This document shows positions 31,965-43,471 of a DNA stretch of 64,000 nucleotides, piece by piece. Under the pieces are notes generated by a model. It saw only the letters and a list, made by a program, of their open reading frames with translations, was not told where the DNA came from and ran no database searches. The stretch is from Rotaria socialis. Taxonomy: Eukaryota > Rotifera > Eurotatoria > Philodinida > Philodinidae. The DNA lies in contig CAJNYU010002403.1 in assembly GCA_905331475.1 (NCBI GenBank), positions 62,001 through 126,000 of the forward strand, written 5' to 3'. The translations under genes and the position numbers were made by a program. How positions within the stretch are numbered: the first letter of the stretch is position 1; each line of letters starts with the position of its first letter.

Positions 31965-33730
31965 CAATATATGTAAAATCTAAGTCTATTTTCAAAGTTT
32001 ATAGTTCCATTCTCTTTTTTTCCTTTACATCTATTTTTGTTTTCATTATTGTGCAATATCCATTTATGTTTCTTATCTAAGTTCTAGGTGGTGCTTTCTG
32101 TACAAACAAATATGTGTATATACATTCCATCGATTTAATTCTTTGCATTTATTGTTATTGTTGAGAATTTAGTGCAATTTATTTCTCTCTGTCTGTCTCT
32201 CACTCTCAACTTTCTTTTGTCTTGCCGTCGCAATGTTATCAAACACGTGAAAATATCATCGAGTTTCAAAAGAAATGATCTAATATTCTTTTCTGTTTTA
32301 TTTCTTTTCAGGTCGTTATACAACTGTAGAACAGTAGTTTTCTTTTGCTTATTGCTAATCTTTGAATGTTATTTAAATATAAAGGAAAAAAAGAAGCAAA
32401 TACTTTTTATCAGTGTTGTGATGAAAAACTTGTATCTTTACGATACAACATTCTAGCTAGATTAATATAATAAAATCACATGACGAGTAAACTTCCGATT
32501 CTCTATTCTGTTTTCTCGCAGACTTTTGTCGAACTCGATTGTTTTTTGTGTCTCATCATGAAATTTCTTCTAACTGAAGATCGGCGAATTTTGTAAAATA
32601 ATAATTATTTTATTAGAAATGACCAAATAATCAAGGACAAATTTGAAATATTGTTGTAGATAATGCCGATTTAGTTCACAACATATATTTCTTGTTTTCG
32701 ATAAGTGAATGAGATTTACTCGATAAATATTACAACCGATCAGACAATTCTATCTGCTTCAAACTAACTAATAGTTTTATCATAAAATCTCCAATTTACA
32801 TTGTCACTGTCGGTAACCTAACAGCAATCGATAATCATTTTTTTGTAAAAATATCTTGGACATTCTATCTCCATCATTAACATTCATTGGAGTTCAATTC
32901 ACTAATACTTGCATTGAAGGTGTGTGTGTGTGTTGAAATCTACTCTTCACCTACACGCGTATATAAATTCACATTCTGTAGACACAGTCTTACATAAGGA
33001 ACAGATTTTTCATTTGAATCCAGTCAAAAATAATCGAGGGTTTACATGCGTACAAATATTAGAAAACGTACTTTGCATCATATCATTTAAGTTGAAGAAT
33101 GAACTGAATAAATTAGTTTACTGAAAATCAAAAACATGCATATCAACGTAGGATTACTTCGGAAAAGTTGTTTTAGTGACTTTCATCATAGTTAGCGGCA
33201 AAAGCACTTTTGAATAACTAATAATATGCTCTGTCACTTCAAATTCATAATCGTAGGCAAGGAGTGTTGACGCAGACGAAGGCCCTATCTTCAGCTATCA
33301 TCTGAAAATGAACAGAGAGAGCGGCAAAATTCTCATAGCTACTACACTGCTTGATACAAGATTTCATTTCATTCACTTTTTGAAATTAATATTTGTTTCG
33401 AAAACATATCTAACTGTTAATTTATTAGCTATCACGAACAAGCAGACAATTATCTGTAAACATATTTTGAGACTTCTAAAACATAATTGTTTTGTTAAAT
33501 CTTAATAATGTTAGAACATTATTTATTAACCAAATATCTGGCAGTTTATATATACCATTAAACATATTTTACAAAAAAAGTTCACTCATCAATTTATCTC
33601 TACAACGCACGAATCATGTAAGACATATATATATATTTAACAAGAAAGAAAATGAACATTACTCAATCAAAAATAAACAGATTGTGCGCGCATGAAGAGT
33701 TAAGAAATGTTTTTCTTTTGATTTGAATAG
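31965..33730. other. intergenic, no gene seen
   Basis: 1.77 kb between the convergent SH2D4-like and RACGAP1-like genes. I looked here in particular for RhoGAP exons of the minus-strand gene upstream and found none: no frame shows an arginine-finger region or other RhoGAP blocks. Confidence 0.55.
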
Positions 33731-36328
33731 TTAAATAGGAGAAAAATATTTGCTAGGATTTCCATTATTATTTTTATGTGACATCATGCGTTCGAATGGT
33801 AAACGTCGTTGAATCGTCGATGCATATGTTGTTGTTGTTTTTCGAGGTTCCGAACTTACCATTCGTTGTCGATGAGTACTATTCAAAGTTGGAACTGTTG
33901 GAGTTTTAGGCGAATAGGGTGGCAACATTGCATTATTCGACAATGTTTTACAATTTGAACCTGCATTTTCTTTACAATTAACGTGACTTGATTGAGAACA
34001 ATATGAACAACGATATGATACCGAACCAAAATTGATACGTTTAAGACACTAATAAAGAGAAAGACGATGTATAATAATAAAAAAGATTCAATAAATTTAC
34101 CACAAAACAAGTTTCTGGTTTGAAAACTTTTCTTGATATAAAACGATGTGCTAAAGTTGATAGTTTCGTTGAAGACATTGGTAAAGTTTGTTCGATTGAT
34201 GATGATGAGGCTGTTTTTGAACTGTTAATGGTTGATGACGATAATGTATTATCGCTACCTAGAAAGAAAAAACACGGCCTTATTGTTTATTTTTTTTTCC
34301 AAATGCAATCTTACTAATTGTTAAACAACTTCGCTGTTCATTACATGAATTATCCAACATTTTAATATCCGTTGAAACAGTAAATGGTCGAGTCATATTA
34401 TCTGATGTATAACATTCAAATGTTGTTTGAGCAATAATACGTTGTGAGGAAGGATTATTCTATTTTGATGATATAGATAGAAATGAATAAGAAAACACAA
34501 TGATCTTTTTACTATTTGATGTGAATCTTCATAGCGAAGACGTTTGGGTGGTGACATCATTTTTTCTAAACTATTGTCATCATGATTTAACAGACGTTTT
34601 TTAGTTGATGATTGAGGTAGAACAACACGAGGATGCATTATAATACTTTCATTTTGATCCTCATCAATTGTACAATTACGACTATCAAGTTCATCTTCAT
34701 CGTCATCTTCCGAAGACATTTCATCTCTATAATAAAATTTGCTTTCTTATTTATAAAAGAAACCATCTTAAATGATAACAAACCTTATTCTATCTTCACA
34801 TATTTTTTTAATATAATGCAATTGATCTATAGGTGACGTGTGATGACCGCGATAATTTATTATATCATAGATTTGTTGAAGACTTTTATGCTAAAATTTA
34901 AATATGGAACAATTAGCATTTATAATTTTCATGTTTTGTTAAAAGAATTCAAATATAGGTCAACATAGAAGTATAGTTTGACTTGTATGTACTTTTTTGA
35001 ACGATCACATGTTTCTCATAGTTTACTAATCTTTCAATTTGTCATTCCTGAGATCTCTCTCCGTACTAACATACTAATGCTTACCGTGCAAATCAGTACG
35101 GAAAAAACGAACAATTGATCCATGCGAAATTTCATAGATTAATTTTAACTTACCAATCTAGCTGCTCTATTTGCAGCAGTCAGACGACGTTGTCGCTGAT
35201 CTTGAATTTGTTGACTAAACAACAGCAGAATGTTTTTTTTCTACGTTAGTTTCACAAAAAAAACACTTTACCTCTGTGATTTTGTTTTTAATGTAGCGCT
35301 TTTCAATTGTGTTTCTAGTTGTTTTACAATTTGTCTTTGTTCATCATATCGTTTTAATAAAGCAAATAAATCTAAATGATTTATTGAGGTTTTTTTTAGC
35401 AGAAAATGAAAAGACGTCAGTACAGACCATCTTCGTTTGTATTGTCAATAAGCAATCTTTGATTATAGGCTAATACGCCAAGTGCATGTGTAGTCTGTTG
35501 AAGTTTAATTTTAAATATATCACACATCTAGAACGGAAAAAATAGATCACTCACTAGATTTTCTTAAAATAATAAAATAAATACGGAAAACAACAATTGA
35601 ATCAAATTTTATGAGAAAATGATAAATTTTTGAATATCAAGAATGAGGTGAAGTTATATGCATTTTTCTCGACTTTGTCCGAATGACATAGGATTGCTAA
35701 AAAACTAGTACGATGAAATATTATTCAGAGAGTTAGCCTTACAATTACTCGAAACTGCCCATAGTTATCCATGTCAACAAATGCCTCTTTCAAAGTTCAG
35801 ATAGTTTCGTTCTGGTTTTAAGTATGAGTAGTTATAGTTATTATTGACTGTAAGAACTAATTGTTAACCAAATTTTCCATTCAAAATCTAAGAGATTCTA
35901 TGTTCATAAGTGAAAACGCCCATAAAAGATTTATTGAGTCATCATCCCTGATCAAGTAGCAATAGTCTGAGGCGATTGAACATTTGGAAATGTCGTTTCA
36001 TAAGTCAAGCATCTCTCAAATTATGATTAAAATAAAGAGTAAACAGTAGTGTGCATCAACGGCATTTATTTTGCTCTCCTACTTGAATATCAACGATTTC
36101 GAGAGCAAATAACTCACGGATACTAAATAAAAAAATTCAATTAAAATTACATAAGAACGATTATCTTCTCTAGTTTATTCTTCGTTCTCGTTCTTATCTA
36201 TATGATGATTTCGGCATATACTATTGAATAAATTTTCTAAAATAATGAAAACTAACCATGTGTTGGTTTAAGTACAGTGAATCTGGATTAGAACTGACAA
36301 TCATATCGGGCAAATATATGTTTTGCAT
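33731..36328 (-). CDS. RACGAP1 (CYK-4)-like protein with coiled coil and C1 zinc finger but no RhoGAP domain, 424 aa
   Basis: Exons 36257-36328, 35428-35527, 35272-35371, 35154-35214, 34784-34890, 34513-34726, 34315-34459, 34101-34258, 33731-34048 (1275 nt). Residues 50-120 form a charged coiled coil (LLKRYDEQRQIVKQLE, QIQDQRQRRLTAANRAARL). Then come an acidic stretch, KRLLNHDDNSLEKMMSPPKR, and IIAQTTFECY...FTVSTDI, which parallels the region before the C1 domain of RACGAP1. The C1 zinc finger (about 303-350) has all ligands: H, CFVC, CSYC, H and two further Cys, with the short 12-residue spacing seen in RACGAP1 (KPETCFVCLKRINFG). RACGAP1 pairs with MKLP1 in centralspindlin during cytokinesis. 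Here the protein ends about 75 residues after the C1 domain in a Pro/Ser/Arg-rich tail (LPPYSPKTPTVPTL), and the RhoGAP domain is absent. Confidence 0.75.
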
Positions 36329-38419
36329 CTTTATTAATTTAAAAATAAAATAAAATATATTAAAGTTAAACAAAATAAAATAAAATAATTTACTTAGAAT
36401 TTCTTGTACTGTAACTAAATAATACTAATCTAATCAGCTTCTACTAATTGTGATTCAAAAGCAACTGGAATAGATTCTATTGATGTTGATAGTTTAAGAT
36501 GATCATTTTCAATAGTACTTCATGTTAGTTCCACAGACAAAGTAGCAGAACTTTTGAGAAAATACTTAAGATCTAAATTAACCACGATGTGCGAAGTATG
36601 AACAGACAAAGAAATGAATGACTTGTCTGCTTTGTTGGTTCAGAATACGAAGCTAATTGGAATCAGTGAATCATAGATGTCGTTATGATTTGTTAAATTT
36701 GATAAAAATGTTCATTTAGACTTGCACAAATGATATCGGACATAATTGATAATTAGTCTCAATACAAGACATGAACATAATTTCGATTGAAAGGATAGAT
36801 GAGATGTGGAATACAATTCAATCAAATAGTTTGTTCTAGTTTGATTTGCTCATAGTCTAATATTTGTGTGGACTGTGAAATCTACCTATTTTAGACAACT
36901 AAATGCATGATTACAGCACTTGTTTATCGACAAATTACAACTACTTTGAGATTAATACTCGATTAATCTAACGTGACCATGACCATTTGAAATCCTTTCC
37001 AAAAACAATGGATTTTATGTTATCTAATACAATATTGCTCACGGTTTGTTTTGAAGACAATAGCGTGTGCTATTATAATTATTATAGAAAGCTTTTTCAA
37101 TTATGCATTGTCATGAAATCTTTCCAATTAATTAAAACAATAGAGCGTTCATAATTCACTGCAAAGTAGGGATATGTTCATTTACTGATCATGAAGAATA
37201 ACAACACACTATACATCTAAATTCTTAGATCTACGCGATCATCAATTATTTACAATTAGATGATCAACCATCGTTTACTAATTTGTTTAGGTATAGCTGG
37301 ATCATCCAAAATCTTCGTATGTAAAACTTTCATTTCAATAATAAATTCTACAAACAAATTTGAAATGAAGCACATGCTTCTTGTGACAAGGTCAAACGCT
37401 ATTATCTCCTTCTTTGTGTATTGAAGTAACTACACAGACAATCAAACTGTCTTTTTATAATCCAATTGAAAGATTCTTAGCTAAATTAATTTCACAACTT
37501 TTTTCACACAATAAAATACTTCATTACTTTTTTTGTATTATATAAAAAATTTTATGTTTCATACGAGCGAAGAGCTGAGAAAAACGGAATAATCGTTAAA
37601 GAATAGAAATATTACCAGAGACTCATGCCATTCATTCGTGCTATGATGAATAACGCACCAACGAGCACTTATTTTTATATTCATTTTTATCGTCTTACAA
37701 TAAACCAGATATTGGCTAGAAACTAGTATTTTCTATACAACAAAGCATGCCATGAAATAAGTCTTGTAGAACATTAATAATCGATTATTAGGTCGATAGA
37801 AACCTATCACCAGTTTGTAAAGGTTTCTATTTTTATCATAAAAAATTAATAGTTTTAATATGAAAACCGGCTATAGAAAGTTTTCCATTATTAAAAACAA
37901 ACTATACAACAAACTATAGCACGATATTCTCTTGTGTGAACATAACAAAATATAATGACTATAAGTAGATGAAAGATCGATAGTAAAAGCTATTTCATTT
38001 GTAGACAATAGTTTCTCTTTGACGTCTTGTTTTTCTTTTCTAAAATAGATTATATGAAGACCAATAGACGATAGCATTAACTTTCAACAGACTAACTTTC
38101 TTTTTGGTAAGGTTCTATTTTACATCCATACGTCAAAAACGTTATCGATATAAATGGATCAATAGGTTTCAGGACGAAAACCTTATCTCACAAAATAAAT
38201 CTATTTTTATTATTATTTATGAACTAGTGCATGGTTGTAAAATAAAAGAAGAACAACAACAACAACAAAAAGAGCAAGAGAAGAGAAATATGGAAAGAAA
38301 AAAACTTCTTTTGACAGGCTCGGGAAATGGAATAGAAACAACACACATAACAAGAACACAGAAAAGGAAATAGGTTCCGATGGAAAGCAGTCTCACTTTT
38401 AACTCATAGCGAATGAACG
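36329..38419. other. intergenic; right part is the upstream flank of the duplicated Ly6 gene
   Basis: No coding exon seen from 36329 to about 37460. From about 37460 the sequence is duplicated at 46450 onward. At 37740-38420 the two copies are almost identical. The stretch holds the presumed promoter of the Ly6-type gene. Confidence 0.5.
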
Positions 38420-40290
38420 ATGATTGAGTATACACAAGTGATCGACAAGATTTCTACCTGGTCATTGTGGAAGCTCTTATTTGTATTCCTATTAGAATTT
38501 AAAATGGTTACAACTACTAAATATCCGCGTACTTCGAATAATACAAAACCTCATCCATGTTTTACTTGTATAGAACCGCTTGTTGGTTACAGTAAGTTTT
38601 ACAATATAACACATAGTTCGAATAGAATTTTTTCGTCTTAATAGTAAATATCTAATAGTTGTATTTTTCTCATATGTTTGTTTTGTCTAGCTGATCATCC
38701 AGGTTCATGCAAATATATTAATGAAAGTTCACCGTCGTCGTTGGAGTATGTAGCCGATTGTAATACTAGTGATAGAAATAATATTAGCGAATATGAATGT
38801 CGAAAAGTAGTGGTTAGTTATCGTTCCGTGGAAACATTTTTACGTCGTGATTGTGCACCGAAAGGTCTATGTTCATGGAAAGATAAAACTGGATCAATGA
38901 TCAATACACCCGTTTCGGATTGTGTTTATACCGATGAAATTAGCGAAAAACTTGAATGTATTTATTGTTGTGATACGCCATTATGTAATCGAACACATTC
39001 ACATCATGTGACAAATCGAGTTTTTATTATTTATTTAATGGTGATTGTTTATAGACATTGGATGTTTTTGTAGAGTCATAATAAAAAAAGATGGAAATAT
39101 TACAATAGGTCTTTATTACTTTTCTTGTCTTTCGGAAAGATAATTTGGAAGTAAGTAAAAACTGCGTCATGCTTGAAATAGCTTGGATTCTTTTCTATGG
39201 AGTCGCTGAAAGGATTTTTATTTTAACTAAGGCTCATTTCGAAGAACGAGTCATTCCTTTCTGGAAAATAGGTGTCAACGTTACATCTCATTCTAAAGAG
39301 GCAAGGTTATTTGCATAATGCTATTATAGCTATTAATAAACTATGTTAATATTGACATTTATTATCACAGTCACAGTAAGAACATATTAGATTATATAGT
39401 TAGATAGAACTTGATGGACTGTGCCTTAAAATAGCTGTAAAATGGGGAAAAAATCTTAAAGGTAACAAAAATTTCTACGACTTATTCTGAATTAAAAATC
39501 AGCATAATTTACGGACACATTTTATTGAGGAAAAATTAATAGTTTGAAGCAAGTGCTATTGAAGTGTTGCGACTCGATAGCCTCTGAATGTTGTGAATAG
39601 AGATGACCTGTCATGTTTAACATGCGATATCTAGCATAAAAAGTAAGAGCATCATTCAATTAATGAGACCATCTTTTGTAAATCACTATGAAGTATATTT
39701 TCAAAGTAACAATGATCAATTCTGATCGAATCCTTCGAAAAAATGTTTTTTTTCACGAAATCACATAGGCTTTCATCTACTGTATCTGTCATGCGTTTGT
39801 GTAATCTGTATCTTCAGAACAATACAATTACCGTACGTTTATTTTAGTCTTTTTGTTCGAGAGGTTTTCACAAGATATGATATATTTCTTCCGATTTGTA
39901 AAGATTTTCATGATAGAATCCTATACTAAATTTTCTGTAGGAAGATTCGCTTAAATAACCAGTGTTCCTAATTTCTGCCTCAACAGGTTTATCGTATTCG
40001 TAAACGATCATATATGATGAATTGATATCGTCTTATAATATTTAAAAAAAAGTTGACATTCAGATATAACTGAACGCGGTAAATTATGACATGCCATGAT
40101 AAGAGCATGTTTTGAACCATATCATAATTTGTGGAGAACTTTGTAGTAGACATAAATACAGTTTACCTGATGTTTATGAAAAATGTTATATTAGATTAAC
40201 TGTTTCTTAAACCATAATCAATCATTAGATGAAAGAAAGAAATTATCAAGAAATCCTTCAAAATAGCTAATTAACACAAGGAATACAAGT
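37460..40290. repeat. segmental duplication, copy 1 (partner about 46450-48840)
   Basis: Same orientation as the partner, 9 kb away. Offset is 8984 around the gene. The central part (about 37740-39075) is nearly identical in both copies. The outer parts (37460-37700 and 39075-40290) align only with many substitutions and indels; for example, about 200 bp at 39150-39350 is missing from copy 2. The right end is near 40290, just before the hAT-type MITE. Confidence 0.85.
38420..39073 (+). CDS. Ly6/uPAR-type cysteine-rich surface protein, copy 1, 184 aa
   Basis: Exons 38420-38591 and 38691-39073 (555 nt). The mature part has about twelve cysteines and ends in the hallmark CCDTPLCN of the Ly6/uPAR fold, followed by a hydrophobic tail (RVFIIYLMVIVY) typical of a GPI-anchor signal or membrane segment. 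The N-terminal LWKLLFVFLLEF is a weak signal-peptide-like stretch. These proteins sit on the outer cell surface; many act as receptors or modulators. I cannot name an orthologue. The start is uncertain: MVTTTK at 38504 is an alternative. The second copy at 47404-48057 encodes the same protein apart from the last residue (Leu here, Val there). Confidence 0.75.
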
Positions 40291-40357
40291 GTTTTACAAA
40301 AATGTAATGTCCTCAACGACCTGCCTTGGTGTTTAACTCTTTGAAACGTTAGATAGA

Positions 40358-40629
40358 AGCTTGATTAGGGGTGGCACTTTAACTTTAAAACACTTTAAAA
40401 AAGTGTTAAAGTGTGAAGTAAAAATATTTTAACACTTTAAACGTTAATTAAGGTACTTTCACTTTAATTTTAAAGTTTAAATTTGCATTTAAACCAACAG
40501 AGAACTGATCAGGTGGTGCTAAAAATTATTTGTCACTTTAACTTTGGTTTTTTAAAGCTAAAGTCTTCAAGTGTTTTACTTTAACTTTAACTGATAAACA
40601 AAAGTTAAAGTGCCATCCCTAAGCTTGAT
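40358..40629. mobile_element. hAT-type MITE, 256 bp, with 8-bp target-site duplication
   Basis: The element is 40366-40621. Its ends are TAGGGGTGGCACTTTAACTT and the near-perfect reverse complement (AAGTTAAAGTGCCATCCCTA), 19 of 20 matching. Both flanks are the same 8 bp, AGCTTGAT (40358-40365 and 40622-40629). An 8-bp duplication and a YAGGG start are hAT superfamily traits. The interior is a run of imperfect ACTTTAAC/GTTAAAGT repeats with no coding capacity, so it is non-autonomous. Intact ends and duplication suggest a fairly recent insertion. Confidence 0.88.
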
Positions 40630-40850
40630 ATTTTTATTCTATATTCAAAGGAGTATTCTCGAAGTTTAAAATGAAAAGTGAAAATTTCGGGTGAAGAAAG
40701 AGCGGTCCCTTGATGATATGTCTCACAGTTTGTGATTAGGACGTGAGTCAAATTTAGGACACTTGCTATTTGTCCTATTTCAGTATATATCATGGCACAT
40801 TAAAATTAAAATCTTTTTATCTCGAAATACTCATTGCCAGTATATTCTAG

Positions 40851-42106
40851 TTCGCCAATCGTTAGAGTCCTTCGGAATATAACCGAACTTTCAAGAAAAA
40901 AATATGTTGGAGACACGGCTCTCAATAACCCGAGTAAACTTACCTTTAAAAAATTGTAGAATTAATTTGTACTTTTTAGTGCTGAACATTCATCATCCTA
41001 TTAAACGTGGTATTATTGAAAATTTTGATGAAATGGAAGAAATTTCGGAATTTATTTTGTACAATCAATTGAAAATTGAACAAAAGAAGTATCCCGTTAT
41101 TGTATGTGAACCTCCGAAAAACCCAAAAATAACAAGGGAGAAAATGGTTGAAGTTTTCTTCGAAAAATTCGATGTACCATATAAGATTGACTGAAAAAAT
41201 GAATTAGAATGAAAACAATTTTCATTCGTTTAGGTATATGTTTACGCAACCAAGCAGCATTAGTTTTGGAAACTAAGAATGTTGATACTGGTATTGTATT
41301 GATCTGTTGACATGAAGCTACCTATACGGTACCAGTCGCTAGCGGTTAATAGATTTCATTCACTTTTATACTCATTCAATCTTTATGCATTCATAGGATG
41401 TGCGATGACTCATGCAATTTGACATCTAGATTTTGCTGGTAAAGATTTAACTGATCATTTTATTAAATTGCTCAATAAACATGGTTATTCATTTGAATCT
41501 ACAACTGAACGTGAAAATGCTCGTGTAATAAAAGAACTTTCATGTTCGATTGGGTTGGAAATTAATAAAACAGACGCTCTTCAATCAGAATTGTCTCGTG
41601 AAAAATATAATTTTCCTAATTTTACATCGTATTCGATAGGCGACGAAGCAGACAAATGTTCTGAGATCTTATTTGATCCGGAAGATATCGGACGAAATCG
41701 AGGTGAGTATAAAACCTTTTTCTACTCTGATTTTCTATTTAAATGATATAGGTATTCATCAAATATTGACCGATTCGATTGTGAAATGCGATATATGCAC
41801 TCAACAAGAGTTATGCAATAATATTATCTTGGCTGGTGGTAAGTATTGCTACATGAATTCTTCGTATTTATTTTTGTTTTAGGAATAACAAATATTCAAG
41901 GATTGCGAGATCGTCTTCAAGAAGAACTGCAAGCATTAACAATCAATCAAATACATATATCTGATGGTGCTCCTGAAAAGCGTCAGTACTTGCCGTGGTT
42001 AGGAGCAGCGATGTTATCCACATCACCAAATTTAAAAGATTTCTGGATCTCCAAAAATGAATATTATGAACATAGTCGTTCATTTTTTCATGCAAAATGC
42101 TTTTAA
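40851..42106 (+). pseudogene. decayed actin-family gene
   Basis: Pieces in order: 40851-40933, 40980 to about 41184, about 41231-41344, 41397-41702, 41752-41838, 41883-42106. They match actin from the KYVGD region through HPIKRGIIENFDEME, NPKITREKM, TGIV, FAGKDLTD, LLNKHGYSFESTTERE, GIHQILTDSIVKCD, LAGG and the C-terminal FWISKNEYYEH...HAKCF. Several introns keep good GT-AG borders, so it is not a processed copy. It has in-frame stops at three places (a TAA near 40889, TGAs near 41309 and 41422), and the joint at about 41170-41231 does not keep frame. The first third of actin is missing. The protein is very divergent, so this was probably an actin-related paralogue before decay. Confidence 0.8.
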
Positions 42107-43471
42107 GCATTTTTCTGGTTGAATACACTAACTGTACTTTGTGATTCGCTAATACCATGTTTTCAATCTTGTTGTTATTGGATTGACAATATTTTTGCGT
42201 CTACATTTTGTTTGAGTCTTATTTATATCTTGAAATTTCCATCAATAAAAAGTTATTTATATATAGTATGTTTACTTGGCAATTTTGTCCTGTCTCCTCA
42301 TTTCTAACATCAAGATGAATTAAGGATGATTTTTTACAACATATTTGACGAGAAATTAATGTTTTCAATCTTTCATTAAACAATATCAAATTCAGTTTTA
42401 AACATTTATTGATAAACTTCAGTTGTTTCTTTAGCTAATGCATAATCAACTTGTTGAAAATTATACATATTCATTCGTATAAGACGATATCTGACAAGTA
42501 GCCTAGTCGATCCAATGGATAAATACATAGGCCAATGGTTTTGGAGAGCAGATACTACAGGGATCGGCAGAAAAATCACCATATCTCACAGGAAAACACG
42601 GAGAATCGCTGGATTATGGAAGCAGTATGCCGACCGGAAATTTTTTCCGATGATTTCCCGGTCGTTTCCTGTTGGAAAGCACAAAACTTCGGTCAGAATC
42701 TAACGGAAAAAGTTTCCAGCTGTAATACTGCATTCATAATCTAGAGATTTTCGATGTTTTTCTGTCGAAAACGATCCGTACTCACCGACCTAGGTAAACA
42801 TTTTAAAATCAGACAAGTAAATTATCAGCGAATTTCTGAGTCAAATTGATGGCAAATTACGAATCAATCTCTTTTTTCATGCCTATCTTCTTTACTTGTA
42901 TAAGAAAAGTTTTCTCATCAATAAAGCCCTTACCTTCACAACAATGCTATGGCTAATTTGCTTTTCCCTTGTGGTAATTGGCTTTCAATTTTTTGCATAT
43001 TTTTCTTTAGTTTTTGAATCTTGCCATACAAAATTTTCTACTTTTAAAATTGTTTTTGTTTTCCTTTTGTATCTTGAAATAGAAGTAAATCAAGGAAACC
43101 CGAACGCTGCCTGCTAACCGATGAAGGAGACTACATCTCAATCGCAAGAATCAGAAAAGAATCTGGTAAGACGAGAGTCAAGAGCGTTGAATAGCACCCA
43201 CTGTAAAATGATTGAAAAAGATTACAATCACGCTGAATAAATATTAAAACTAAATTACTGTTATTTGCTTCTCCTAAACAGAGAATTTTATTGATCAACG
43301 TTGAACTTGACATGGGTATTTTAGCATATATTGATTATTAAAAGAAACGGAAAACAACAGGCTATACATAAAAAGTTAGCATATTAGAACGTTTACCAAG
43401 ATGAAAAAATAGTATGTAAAACTAGAGCCATATATCTATATCATTGAATTCATTACATGAATAAAGAAAGT
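42107..43471. other. intergenic, with a possible foldback element at 42561-42777
   Basis: No gene seen. A patch at about 42500-42790 is clearly less AT-rich than its surroundings. Its ends are imperfect inverted repeats (GGATCGGCAGAAAAATC and, from the other side, GGATCGTTTTCGACAGAAAA), and it holds an inner 7-bp stem CGACCGG / CCGGTCG. It may be the relic of a DNA element; no target-site duplication was found. Confidence 0.35.

Noticed and set aside
36329-37460. Search for tRNA genes and rRNA fragments in gene-free stretches
   Set aside because: No cloverleaf with convincing A and B boxes was recognised by eye here or elsewhere; a covariance-model scan would settle it.
41300-41430. TGA stops in the actin-like gene read as selenocysteine or recoding
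   Set aside because: A TAA stop, a frame break and loss of the 5' third are also present, and actins have no selenocysteine; simple decay is enough.
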